From Nemertoderma westbladi (lineage: Eukaryota > Xenacoelomorpha > Nemertodermatida > Nemertodermatidae), in the NCBI GenBank assembly GCA_032718475.1, contig JAUCBJ010006218.1:1-64000 (forward strand): 64,000 nt of DNA, read 5' to 3'. This document shows positions 10,656 to 20,328 of the stretch, one piece after another (positions within the stretch are counted from its first letter, which is position 1; the number at the start of each line of letters is the position of its first letter). The position numbers and the translations under genes were made by a program. The notes beneath the pieces were generated by a model. The model ran no database searches and was not told the DNA's origin. It saw only the letters and a program-made list of their open reading frames with translations.

Positions 10656-11495
10656 GTGCGACCGAGCAGAGAGAGACAGGTTGACGTCGTGAGAGGGTGG
10701 ACGAAGCGTCGAGCCCGATCAGAAGAGGGAAGAAGAGTAGTGGAATTTAACCGGGAGGTCGACGAGAGATCTCATGAACGGGAATATTGCACTGTAGGGA
10801 GAAGAAGAGAAGAGAATAGTAGAAGTATCGCCACGAACGACAGAAGAGCGAGGACGGATAGCGAGCCGTCGGTAGTCGAGATGGAGAGAGAGTGTCGGTG
10901 GGGTCGAACTTCGGGAGATTGCCGTCGTCCCGAAGAGACGCGACCCGACGAAGCGCACTACGCGTCGAGAGAGGGGTACATGATGTACCGGTACGAAGAT
11001 GAGAGCAGTAGAGGGGGTCGAAGAGAAACTTTCCGACGGGATATACCTACCGATCGAGAATACGGTAGCCGCAGAGAGGACTATTCGAGAAGAATAAACT
11101 TCGATCCCGAGCGACACATGCAGACTGTAGGACATACTGTAGGCCTTACTGCACATACCATAGGCCATGCTGACAGAGGCAATGTAGGCGATAGGATAGC
11201 GCGGACGACGGGATTAAACCCGGAAGTCGCGGAGTACATACCGGCGGGTAGGCCAGAAGCTGATAGGCCTATACCGGTACCAGTGCAGCAGTATGACTAC
11301 AGCATGCAGGGACATAACATATACCCAGGGGAGGGGGGAATTATTGTGGATAGGTGCATGGGCCCCAATATATTGACATCAGCCCCAGTACCAAACATAC
11401 CGGAGGGGGGGGGGACAGGGTTACATTCCCCCATCACAATATCAACAATATACCCCAATAGGAGCGAGAACAACGAACCCCTTGGATGGAAATAG
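10656..11495 (+). CDS. Arg-rich frame of the LTR element
   Basis: About 280 codons, very rich in Arg, Glu and Asp (for example RSREDYSRRINFDPERH), with a Pro/Gly-rich end. This looks like a basic, disordered nucleic-acid-binding region upstream of the true BEL gag segment, and its end overlaps the next frame at 11482 by 14 nt. No family is recognised. It could be the N-terminal part of the same gag polyprotein after a frame change. Confidence 0.4.
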   Translation: MRPSRERQVDVVRGWTKRRARSEEGRRVVEFNREVDERSHEREYCTVGRRREENSRSIATNDRRARTDSEPSVVEMERECRWGRTSGDCRRPEETRPDEAHYASREGYMMYRYEDESSRGGRRETFRRDIPTDREYGSRREDYSRRINFDPERHMQTVGHTVGLTAHTIGHADRGNVGDRIARTTGLNPEVAEYIPAGRPEADRPIPVPVQQYDYSMQGHNIYPGEGGIIVDRCMGPNILTSAPVPNIPEGGGTGLHSPITISTIYPNRSENNEPLGWK

Positions 11496-12465
11496 GTCGT
11501 GCGACACAGAAATATGGAGGGGGCCGCTACCCCCAATGACATACCCAAGTCAAAGGAAGTCAGGAAATAGAACGGACGGACCGCACCAGACAAGAGAAAC
11601 CATACAGCAACCATCGAACCCATTGGAAGCGCAGGCGATGGGGATGGCCACGTTGATCGATGCGTTGAAAACGAGGATCGAATTACCACCCGTGGAACCA
11701 TTCAAATTCGATGGGAGTAGGCCGGAAGAATATCTACAGTTTCGGCGCATGTATAGTAACGAAATACTAACAAAGAACTTGACGCAGGCGGAGTGCCTAA
11801 AATATCTGCAAGTATACACGGGAGGCCCAGCATACGACATCGTGAGGCAATATCAAGGCATAGAGGGCGGCTTCACGACAGCATGGCGGGCACTGGACAG
11901 GGAATATGGGCACCCGGCCAAGATCACCAGACAGACACTGAGAGGCATAACATACGAGCTCAACGCGTCCAATAACATCACCACGATAGCGCAGGCACTA
12001 CCGATCTGGCTACGCAACAAGTGGAGAAAAATCGCTTTCTCCACTCGAGATAGGAAGGGTGCGGAACCGGGTTTAGAAGAAATGTCAAGCTTCTTGAATT
12101 ACGAAGCTGAACTAATACTACTAGGATCGGCATGCTGCATTGCAGCTGCATTTTTAAGAATGCTGTGCCGGGACTTTGGTACAAACACAGCTGCGATACG
12201 CGATACACTGTATAAGGACGGCTACAACCAAAATAGCAAATGCCAGCTACATACAAATGCGCTTCATAAAACCATGAACTGCAGGTACTGGCAAGCGCTA
12301 CCTAGAGAAGATCAGGTAGAATATGCGGCGAGAAATGAGATCTGCTCGCGATGCGTGATGAGTGGACATAGAGCTAGGCAATGCAAGGAGACGCCGGTCA
12401 AGTTCGGTCAAAGGAGAGGCCAAACAATGGCTGAGTGGCCCAATCAAGAGCAAGATACCATTTAG
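11482..12465 (+). CDS. BEL/Pao gag segment (DUF1759-like) with CCHC knuckle
   Basis: The block PPVEPFKFDGSRPEEYLQFR, followed by a stretch ending YQGIEGGFTTAWRALDREYG, is the gag core typical of BEL/Pao elements. Near the C-terminus ICSRCVMSGHRARQC gives a zinc knuckle (Cys288, Cys291, His296, Cys301). Its role would be RNA packaging. Codons for about residues 212-230 come from a 56-bp piece of LINE 3' end (12116-12171) that lies within the frame without breaking it. The frame ends at 12465, with the polymerase frame already open from 12362 in another phase. The aspartic protease that should follow the knuckle is absent. Confidence 0.75.
   Translation: MDGNRSCDTEIWRGPLPPMTYPSQRKSGNRTDGPHQTRETIQQPSNPLEAQAMGMATLIDALKTRIELPPVEPFKFDGSRPEEYLQFRRMYSNEILTKNLTQAECLKYLQVYTGGPAYDIVRQYQGIEGGFTTAWRALDREYGHPAKITRQTLRGITYELNASNNITTIAQALPIWLRNKWRKIAFSTRDRKGAEPGLEEMSSFLNYEAELILLGSACCIAAAFLRMLCRDFGTNTAAIRDTLYKDGYNQNSKCQLHTNALHKTMNCRYWQALPREDQVEYAARNEICSRCVMSGHRARQCKETPVKFGQRRGQTMAEWPNQEQDTI
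12116..12171 (-). mobile_element. 56-bp LINE 3'-end fragment inside gag
   Basis: The sequence TACTACTAGGATCGGCATGC... through GTGCCGG is the same as the terminal bases of the RTE-like LINE in minus orientation (compare 14763-14818). It is an extremely 5'-truncated insertion or a captured fragment. No target duplication is obvious. Confidence 0.8.
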
Positions 12466-13558
12466 GATGTCGGAGACATCAGGATGCATGTTCGCGGGAA
12501 CCATGCAGGAAATGGGTGATGAGAGAGCAGAGGAGCAGCTTAAGAGACTGCTCAGGCAAGATTTCGAGGGACTAAAGGAGACCGGGGTCGGGACCTCGGT
12601 AGAAGACAAGCAGGCTTTACAAAGCGTGGAGGAATCGATGACATGCGATGAGGGGCGATATACCATAGGGATGGTATGGAAGCTACCGAAGCTACCGTTA
12701 CCCGACAACAGAGGGATGGTACTTACGAGGCTTCGCAAATTAAAGCAGATGTTAAAACGAAGCCCCGAGAAAAATGAATATATCCATAAGACAATTAAGA
12801 AGTACGTCGAGAAAGGATGGGCCGTGGAGTTACCGGTCGACGAACCAAACACGGATAGGACCTATTACCTGCCACTCCACGTGGCCTTAAATCCAAAGAA
12901 AGGTAAACTACGGATGGTAGTGGACGCGTCGGCAAAGACCAACGGAAAGTGTCTAAGATTTAGAAATGGGAAACACGCCTTCACCTGTGACATAGAAGGC
13001 ATGTTCAACCAAGTCTGTGTGACGGAAGAGGATAGCGACAGTCAACGCTTCCTATGGTACGACGGCGATGAGGAACCGTCGACCATACCGATGTATAAGA
13101 TGATAGTACAGAATATGGTAGCCAAGTCGTCTTCATTTACAACGACTATGGCGGTAAGAGACACGGTAAAGGGAAAGGAAGATAAATGTAGCACTAGAGC
13201 CGTCGACATGATTCGACGCGGCTTCTACGTAGACGACGGGATGGAGTCTGGAAATACGGTTAAGGAGCTGCTGGACACAGGGCGCGAGGTTCGCGACATC
13301 CTTAAGGGATCCGGCTTTAACCTAACCAAATTCCAATCCAGTTCTGAGGAATTTATCAAAGCGATAGAGGATAGGAGACCTGAATCGACCATGGATAATC
13401 CCACAACAACCAAGGGGCAGGACATGGCAAACAAGAGGATAGAGTCTCAACAGAAGGCACTGGGAATCGTGTGGGACAAAGAGACAGATGAACTGAAGTA
13501 CCAGTTAAGCCAGGAGGGCGCAGATATCCACACAAAGAGGGGCATGTGTCGTACATAG
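12362..13558 (+). pseudogene. BEL/Pao reverse transcriptase, shortened
   Basis: The frame contains the pol linker and reverse transcriptase of BEL/Pao type: GRYTIGMVWKLP, LRMVVDASAK, the first catalytic aspartate in TCDIEGMFNQV (Asp codon 12989-12991) and the YVDD box at 13226-13237. Compared with the family, the region between VVDASAK and RFRNGKHAF is about 25 residues short, and the block after the first aspartate is also reduced, so the fold is probably damaged. No D-T/S-G protease motif is found between the gag knuckle and this domain. It would make cDNA from the element's RNA if intact. It runs into the RNase H frame at 13546. Confidence 0.75.
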
Positions 13559-14595
13559 CAAGGATATACGATCCCCTAGGCCTAGCATCCCCACTACTAG
13601 TCACGGGAAAACAGATACTCAAAAGAGTATACAAGTTAAAGGACGAGTGGGACGCAGAGGTCCTGGAAGAGATTAGAAAGCAGTGGCATAAGTGGACGGA
13701 GAGCCTGGAGCAGATGGGAACATACAGCATGCCGCGAGTGTATTTCCCGGATGGGAACATGACGAGCCTGGACCTACACATGTTCTCCGATGCGTCATTA
13801 GAGGCATACGGAGCAGCACTCTATTTAGTACAACGAGAGGGGGCTCATAAACCCAGACTCGCCTTCAGCAAGGTGAAGTCAACACCACCAGATTCGGCAT
13901 CGGTTCCCAAACTAGAATTAACAGCTGCGAGACTAGGAGTTAGGGCCACGACCTACCTAATGGATACAATACCAAACATAGTGGAGACACATTACTGGAC
14001 GGATTCCATGGTAGTGCTTGGCTGGCTACATAATGAGAAAACGCGGTACCCAATATTCGTCGCAAATAGAGTGGATGAAATAAGGGCGACCACAGAACTG
14101 GAAAGGTGGCTCTACTGCCCAACGGACGAGAACCCAGCGGACTTGTTGTCGAGGGGCGTGGTACGCCACACTTTCTTGAAGAAGGAAGTATTGTGGCAAC
14201 ATGGGCCACAATTTCTGAGCGATAAGGAGGCCTGGCCGCCGATGAGAAAGGTGGACCCGGGCTCAGAAGTAGTGTCAGAGGGAGAAGAGGGAGATTCAGA
14301 GGGAGAAGAGATATACTCCCAGATGGTGAGGGAGATTAGGGACGTGCAACCAAAACAAGAACTATGCGATAACCCGACGGATAAACTCCTCAGCTACAGC
14401 TCTAGTTGGTACAAGACCAAGAAATTAGTGGCGTACTGGAGAGCCTTCGGGAATTTCCTCGCGGGAGTTGGCAAAGGCAAGAAGATCAGAACAACCGTAG
14501 ATCTGGAAGGAGCGGCCAAAGCAGTCATCCGCTATGAACAACGGAAGAACTATGGCAACGAGGTGGAACGCGTCGGTAAGCAACAGCATCTTTGA
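13546..14595 (+). CDS. BEL/Pao RNase H region
   Basis: It starts with YIARIYDPLGLASPLLV, the hallmark connection block of BEL/Pao pol. RNase H follows: SDAS (first Asp), the PKLELTAARLG block (Glu), YWTDSMVVLGWL (Asp) and NPADLLSRG. An acidic linker follows (SEGEEGDSEGEE). The domain would remove RNA from the RNA-DNA hybrid. The frame is shifted relative to the reverse transcriptase before it and ends at a stop at 14593-14595 before the integrase, so at least one more frame change is needed downstream. Confidence 0.8.
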   Translation: MSYIARIYDPLGLASPLLVTGKQILKRVYKLKDEWDAEVLEEIRKQWHKWTESLEQMGTYSMPRVYFPDGNMTSLDLHMFSDASLEAYGAALYLVQREGAHKPRLAFSKVKSTPPDSASVPKLELTAARLGVRATTYLMDTIPNIVETHYWTDSMVVLGWLHNEKTRYPIFVANRVDEIRATTELERWLYCPTDENPADLLSRGVVRHTFLKKEVLWQHGPQFLSDKEAWPPMRKVDPGSEVVSEGEEGDSEGEEIYSQMVREIRDVQPKQELCDNPTDKLLSYSSSWYKTKKLVAYWRAFGNFLAGVGKGKKIRTTVDLEGAAKAVIRYEQRKNYGNEVERVGKQQHL

Positions 14596-14762
14596 CGGGA
14601 CAGCGAGCTGATCACGCTGTCACCACAACTTAATGATGATGGGATTCTAGTAATGAACTCTAGGGTGGGTTACAACAACAGTATTGTCGTACCCCCGAAG
14701 CCCATCATCATCCCTACAGGATCGCCAATAGTCCACCAGATTATCTGGGACTCCCACAAGTC
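14596..14762 (+). pseudogene. integrase N-terminal part, left of the LINE insertion
   Basis: The frame from about 14620 reads LNDDGILVMNSRVGYNNSIV, then PTGSPIVHQIIWDSHKS, the region leading into the HHCC zinc domain of a BEL integrase. It stops at the insertion of LINE copy B and resumes at 18066-18078 with SHKSILHGG. It is interrupted inside the zinc-binding domain. Confidence 0.75.
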
Positions 14763-17700
14763 TACTACTAGGATCGGCATGCTGCATTGCAGCTGCATTT
14801 TTAAGAATGCTGTGCCGGCTTGTCAACAAAATTGCGCCGCCACAACTCCCTATCACCCATGACATTTGCTAGATCATCCGCATCTTTAAGGCCAGTGTCC
14901 TTTAAGATGCGTCTCAAGAAAGTCATGGGCTGTCCACCATGCTTACTCACTCCATGAGGCTGCCAAAGTACAAGATTATGCACTGGCTGGTCCTCACGGC
15001 GAAAGCAATGTCCTGCAAAGCGGAGGCGATTTTGTTCTAGTGTCAAGCTTGGGGGAACCAATGAGACACCTCCAATGTTATATAGTGTCTGGTTGGAGAT
15101 GTGTGCATTGTACTTGACACAATGTACCCGGCGTAGCATTCTTGTGAATGTGCCATCCAGAGATTTGGTGTCCTCAGCAGTTAGAGCCCAGCATGGACTC
15201 CCGTAGAGGAGTACTGGAACTACTGCTGCTCTAAATAATCGGACCTTAAGTTTCCGATTAATTCTAGGTGACTTCCAAATCCTGGAAAGCCTATTCAAGG
15301 CTGCCCATGCCTTTCCCTTACGTATTCGAAGGTCCTCACCTGACTTCCGGATCCATGATCCCAGGTAACAGAAGTCGTCCACATGCTCAAGCATACCATC
15401 CTTTGAGCTTATGCTCATCCGATCAGAGACTTGCTGAGGACTTTCAAAGTTAACTGTCAGAATTTTGGTCTTTCTGGAGTTAATAAAAAGACCAACACTA
15501 GAAGCAGCATGTTCTAATGAGCTGAGGAGCCGCTGGGCTCCCTCTAATGATTCTGAGAGTACTCCTAAGTCATCAGCAAAGTCTAGATCAGTTAGGTACT
15601 TGGCAGGATTTCCTCGACTTCTGGAGCCAGTAGGTGGAGTTATCATCACCCCATCATCATTATGATGATCTAAGGACATGCATAGAACATAGTCAACCAC
15701 AATAATGAACAAGAATGGTGCAAGTGTGTCTCCTTGGAGGACGCCCCATAACACTTCAAATGGTTCTGTGTCACCGTCAACAGTAGACACAAATGTTGTC
15801 GAACCATCGTATACTGATCTGATTGCTGCAATAATTTCATCAGGAATCCCATATAATGAAAGTATGCTGAACATACGTGAGCGAGAGACTGAATCAAAGG
15901 CCTTGAAGAAGTCAACAAAGATAACAGCCAGATGCCTGTCTTTCTTTTTTGATAACTCTTCAATTATCCTTCTAAGTGCCAAAATGGGCTCCATGGTCCC
16001 ACGACCTTTACGGAACCCATTTTGATTTCCACGTAGCAGTCTCTCAATGGGATCCCTGATGCGATTTAATAGAATTCTATTGTATAGTTTTGCAGCAATC
16101 GAGATCAATGAGATTCCCCGAAAAGAACCATAGAGTGTTAGGTTGCCCTTCTTGGGAACTGGCACCAACTTATTTGTTTTCATTTCTTGTGGGACTCTTG
16201 TTGTACGGTACATGTCTACTATGATGGGATAGATGAGCTTTAAACACTCAGGTATTTTAAAGACCTCAGGGGGAACACCATCTACTCCACTGGCACGATT
16301 GGTCTTAATGCTCTTTGCAGCAGCCTTCACTTCTGCAAAGGAGATATCGCCAATGGGAATATCTGGGAGTACAGACTCAGACACTTTTACTTCTATAAAG
16401 TTATCAGGCAATACCCTGTCATTATTGAGGAGCTTTTCAAAGTGGGCTTTCCAACCATTGAGGCGATCGGCTGGTGATTCAGCCTTAACCTTGGTGGTTG
16501 GTTGGCTTTTCCGCCCAGTAAGCAGATTGATCGATTTCCATGCCTGGGATGATTGCCTGCTGTCGTCAGCATCATTGATGGCATCAACCTGTTGGTTTAT
16601 TAGCTCCTGTAGATTAACAGAGTACTGCCTGTTCAGGGACCTAGATGCAGCTTTAACTGCATTCTTGGCCGCTGTAGTCTGTTTGAGTCGGGACTCTTTC
16701 TGCGCCTTATGAAGGTCATTTCGGCACTTCTGAATTTTGTTGTCAGTCCAGGGGGCCCTTTTCCTGTTTCGAGGGTATACAGGAACTGTTTCTGCAGCTG
16801 CTAACTTAACTGCTTCTGTAAAGGCAGTATAGCCCTCACAGTGATCTGCCGCCTCAGAGGCAAGAGCCTCATACCTGTTGCTCAGCTGTAGTGTGAAGCT
16901 GGATCTCACACTTGGCTGTTGCAACAGAGAGGACCAGTCATGCCGTGGCAAGGCAGATTTCGTTGTTCTGCTAGCACGCAGACTAAGTCTTACCTTGGCC
17001 ACAATAAGGCGGTGATCACTGGAGAAGGGTCGAAGTGTAAATGCATTACAGTCTTGTATAGAGCTCCTGTATTTCCTACGAAACAGAATATGGTCTATCT
17101 GGGACTTGTGACCACTGGGTCCACTATGAGTCCATAGCTTTCCAGTTCGCTTCTTGAACTGGGTTCCAGCCGAAAACAATCCATTTCCAGAGATAAAATC
17201 CTGAAGATGGACAGAATTTCGGTTAACACTATTGCTATAGACCCAGGGCGATGTAGGTGATTGATGCAGACTTGCATTAAAGTCTCCCAGGAATGTTAAG
17301 AATGCATGCTGATCCACTCCATCAGTTGCTGCTTGTAGATTGTGGTAGAAATTTTCCACCTCCTCTACAGGGGCAACACTAGTTGGAGAGTAGCACACAA
17401 TCAGAACCACCTTAGGAAACTTCTTAGCCAGTCTTCCAGTACATGAGAAGTGGCAACGGATGATGCGGTTAGAGATTTGGTCTATTTTGTCCAATGCTGC
17501 ATGTGCAGTTGGATTCATCAATAGACCAATTCCACCATTGCCACTATCATCTGCTGACGCGAGGGCGAGTCGCCAACCGCCCCCCATGTCCTTAATCAGA
17601 ACCTCATCAGTCTGTCCAGTCTGCATTCGGTGCTCTTGAACACCCACTGCGCTAAGAGAAAGCTTATCTGCCAAGGCAGTCAGCTCACCTTGTCGCATTG

Positions 17701-18065
17701 GGGACCCGAGTGTTAGGGTGTTTACTGAGGCTAGTCTAGTGACTTGCCTCAGATTCACCAATGGCTTTGTTGGTCGGGGTGGAACATGAGAGTAGCCTCC
17801 AACTCCAGAATCCCTCTCCCCATCACAATCTGGCCTCCCTGGTGACCCAGGGTTTGGGCCAGAAAGGTCATCAGGAAAGGGACTCAAAGAATTGTTGGCT
17901 GCTCTCTCTCCAGTAGGGGGTGAGACAGGCAGCCGGTCAGGAGTTAACTGACGCCTGTGAGGCCGATTGTGTCCGGTAATTCCACTGGCCTCTAGTGGCC
18001 GGACCTCCGCATTGCTAATGTAATCCATAGTGGGGGTTGGGGGGTGCTTTTTTGCCGAGTCAGCT
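14763..18065 (-). mobile_element. LINE copy B (RTE-like), inserted in the integrase
   Basis: A minus-strand LINE, nearly identical to the plus-strand copy at 28201-31952 but truncated at the 5' end. It is flanked by a perfect 12-bp duplication CTCCCACAAGTC (14751-14762 and 18066-18077) taken from the integrase gene. Its 3' end carries the short CTAGTAG-type tail. The insertion is clean and the single ORF is intact, so it is recent and later than the LTR element. Confidence 0.96.
14801..18028 (-). CDS. LINE endonuclease-reverse transcriptase, copy B (1075 aa)
   Basis: Single intact ORF starting at MDYISN. The N-terminal third is an apurinic-type endonuclease: GVQEHRMQ (Glu), VLIVCYSPTS, FLGDFNASL (Asp, Asn), KSQIDHILF and SSDHRLIVAK (Asp-His). 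The reverse transcriptase has NKLVPVPKKGN, QNGFRKGRGTMEP, IFVDFFKAFDSVSR (catalytic Asp), GVLQGDTLAPF and DLDFADDLGVLS (catalytic Asp pair). The C-terminal LWQPHGV...LKDTGL region is typical of RTE-like elements. The enzyme nicks target DNA and copies the LINE RNA in place. It differs from the copy at 28618-31914 by only a handful of residues (for example Cys for Arg in YVLCMS). Confidence 0.95.
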   Translation of the reverse strand: MDYISNAEVRPLEASGITGHNRPHRRQLTPDRLPVSPPTGERAANNSLSPFPDDLSGPNPGSPGRPDCDGERDSGVGGYSHVPPRPTKPLVNLRQVTRLASVNTLTLGSPMRQGELTALADKLSLSAVGVQEHRMQTGQTDEVLIKDMGGGWRLALASADDSGNGGIGLLMNPTAHAALDKIDQISNRIIRCHFSCTGRLAKKFPKVVLIVCYSPTSVAPVEEVENFYHNLQAATDGVDQHAFLTFLGDFNASLHQSPTSPWVYSNSVNRNSVHLQDFISGNGLFSAGTQFKKRTGKLWTHSGPSGHKSQIDHILFRRKYRSSIQDCNAFTLRPFSSDHRLIVAKVRLSLRASRTTKSALPRHDWSSLLQQPSVRSSFTLQLSNRYEALASEAADHCEGYTAFTEAVKLAAAETVPVYPRNRKRAPWTDNKIQKCRNDLHKAQKESRLKQTTAAKNAVKAASRSLNRQYSVNLQELINQQVDAINDADDSRQSSQAWKSINLLTGRKSQPTTKVKAESPADRLNGWKAHFEKLLNNDRVLPDNFIEVKVSESVLPDIPIGDISFAEVKAAAKSIKTNRASGVDGVPPEVFKIPECLKLIYPIIVDMYRTTRVPQEMKTNKLVPVPKKGNLTLYGSFRGISLISIAAKLYNRILLNRIRDPIERLLRGNQNGFRKGRGTMEPILALRRIIEELSKKKDRHLAVIFVDFFKAFDSVSRSRMFSILSLYGIPDEIIAAIRSVYDGSTTFVSTVDGDTEPFEVLWGVLQGDTLAPFLFIIVVDYVLCMSLDHHNDDGVMITPPTGSRSRGNPAKYLTDLDFADDLGVLSESLEGAQRLLSSLEHAASSVGLFINSRKTKILTVNFESPQQVSDRMSISSKDGMLEHVDDFCYLGSWIRKSGEDLRIRKGKAWAALNRLSRIWKSPRINRKLKVRLFRAAVVPVLLYGSPCWALTAEDTKSLDGTFTRMLRRVHCVKYNAHISNQTLYNIGGVSLVPPSLTLEQNRLRFAGHCFRREDQPVHNLVLWQPHGVSKHGGQPMTFLRRILKDTGLKDADDLANVMGDRELWRRNFVDKPAQHS

Positions 18066-19182
18066 CTCCCACAAGTCGATATTGCATGGGGGCACCAACC
18101 GAACCCTCACGGAGATAAGGAGGACCTATTGGGTCAAACAATTGAGGAAGAAGGTAAAAGCAGTAGTGGGGCAGTGCCAGACCTGCCGACGAGCAAAGAA
18201 GGAGCGAGCCATACAGGAGATGGCGCCACTACCGGCGAGTAGGGTAAGACAGCACGACCCGCCATTTACGCATTGCGGTGTGGACATGTTCGGGCCGATA
18301 AAGATCAAAGTGATGCGACACACGGAGAAACGCTACGGCATTATCTTCGTATGTAACAACACACGGGTGGTAGGGATAGAACTCGCCCAAGATGCAACCG
18401 CATCAGCATTCATTAATGCTTTAGAAAGGTTTAGAGACCGCAAAGGTGGGACAATCGCAGTGATATACAGTGACAACGGCACCAATTTTGTGGGGGCAGA
18501 GAACGAGATGGCAGAGGCCTTGGACATCTTGGAAGGGGAGGAAGTCAGGGCAGCCATGAGACGATGACAAGTAAAGTGGGAGAGAAGGATGCCGTATGCA
18601 CCACATACACTAGGATGCGTCGAGAGACTGGTGGGCAGTTCGAAGCGTCTCATGACGAAATTAATGAACACCCATATGGTCACAGAGGACGTCTTGAGAA
18701 CAGTACTTGCGAAGTGTGAGGGTATCATTAATAGCAGACCGCTATACCCGGAGAATGATGACCCTGAGTCATTAGATGTGCTAACGCCAAGCCATTTTCT
18801 AATGGAAAGGCCAGCGACCATCGACATGCGGGGTGTAGATCCAGACGACATACACTCCCGCCAAAGTTGGAAAGTCGCTAAAGCAATTAGCGCAGAGTAC
18901 TGGAGGAGGTGGGTCGAGGAATACCTACCCACGCTACATAAAAGAAGCAAATGGAGGAAGCCGAATAGGGAGTTAAGAGAGGGAGATCTCGTAATCGTTA
19001 CGGATGATACTATCATCAACAACCAGTGGCGGTTGGCGAGAGTTGTAGGCACTTACTCCGATGAGGACGGAAGAGTCCGATCGGTAGAAGTGCGGATAGG
19101 TGGCAAGATAGGACAGGAAACCCTACAGGAGAGCTGTAGGGAAATGCTGTCTATTAGAAGGGGCACCTTAGGCCGTGATTAG
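18066..19182 (+). pseudogene. integrase core and C-terminal part, with in-frame stop
   Basis: It continues the HHCC domain (SILHGG, then CQTCRR) into the integrase core: first Asp in GVDMFGP (18283-18285), second in YSDNGTNFVG (18472-18474), Glu in CVERLVGSS (18622-18624). An in-frame TGA at 18565-18567 splits the core between the second Asp and the Glu; the frame is otherwise the same on both sides. The tail (WRKPNRELREGDLVIVTDD, then NQWRLARVV) is the expected C-terminal SH3-like DNA-binding region. The enzyme would join the element's DNA to the chromosome. It is inactive here because of the stop and the LINE insertion. Confidence 0.88.
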
Positions 19183-19307
19183 TGTGGAGTTTAGTCGTCC
19201 AAGTTTTGGACTGAGGGGGGTGGGATTGAGGGCGAGACGCCCTTCCCACACATAAAATAAAAATAAAACAAATAAAAATTAGAGTTAGTTAGATAGTTAG
19301 TTAGTTA
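19183..19307 (+). other. spacer after pol
   Basis: Non-coding spacer with an A-rich stretch (19250-19275). It leads into the minisatellite. Confidence 0.5.
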
Positions 19308-19840
19308 GGAGGTACGTAGTACCTAGAGTTAGTTAGTTAGTCAGGAGGTACGTAGTACCGTTAGTTAGAGAGTTAGAGGGTACGTAGTACCATCAGTTAG
19401 TTAGAGAGTTAGAGGGTACATAGTACCGTTAGTTAGAGAGTTAGAGGGTACGTAGTACCGTCAGTTAGTAGAGAGTAGTAAGAGGGTACGTAGTACCGTT
19501 AGTTAGAGAGTAGTAAGAGGGTACGTAGTACCGTTAGTTAGAGAGTTAGAGGGTACGTAGTACCGTTAGTTAGAGAGTTAGAGGGTACGTAGTACCGTTA
19601 GTTAGAGGAGTTAGAGGGTACGTAGTACCGTCAGTTAGTAGAGTTAGAAGAGTTAGAGGGTACGTAGTACCGTCAGTTAGTAGAGGTAGAACAGTTAGAG
19701 GGTACGTAGTACCGTCAGTTAGTAGAGTTAGAAGAGTGGTACGTAGTACCGTTAGTTAGTAGAGTTAGAAGAGTTAGAGGGTACGTAGTACCGTTAGTTA
19801 GTTAGAGAGAGTAAGAGTCAGTAAGAAAGTATGTAGTACT
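19308..19840 (+). repeat. minisatellite with GGTAC-GTA-GTACC palindromes inside the LTR element
   Basis: About 15 units of 31-43 bp, each with TTAGTTAGAGAGTTAGAG followed by GGTACGTAGTACC, a 5-bp inverted repeat with a 3-base loop. The spacer length varies but the palindrome is held, apart from single changes at about 19417 and 19829. It lies between pol and the 850-codon frame. Confidence 0.93.
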
Positions 19841-20328
19841 AGTTAGTAAGAGATAGAGATAGAGGTAGAAGGGTATATAGTATAGATATCAGTTAGTAAT
19901 TAGTAGCGAGAGGGGGGCATATGAGTACAGCTGGATAAATCGTGTGGCCACACGACGCATACTGTTGTACTGCACAGGCCCACAGAGTAGGCCAGAATGT
20001 GGATTAGGAGATAGAACAATCCATAGGATAGGCAGTAGCAAATAGTAGGACAGTAGGGTTAAAAATAAATTAAAAATAAATAGAATAAATAGGGCTAGAA
20101 AATTACAAATTATGGTAACAGCAATAGGAAAATTCTGGAACATAATTAAAGCAATGGACAAAATTGTAAATTAGGGTACATTTATTAGCTACAGAATTAA
20201 GTAACGGGAATTTAGGCTAAAAGGCGCAGTTAGAATAGAAATAGGCCATTCTCGAACTACACAGACCATCCTAACTGCATCACTCGCTTATATTGCGCCT
20301 TGGTAAGGCACCACCTTATAGGTGAGCG
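19841..20328 (+). other. spacer upstream of the exonuclease-like ORF
   Basis: AT-rich region with no supported gene. The last 60 bases contain a short pyrimidine/GC-rich stretch (CTTATATTGCGCCTTGG) and then GGTGAGCGATGGG at the start codon. How the downstream frame is expressed (splicing or its own promoter) cannot be seen. Confidence 0.45.
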
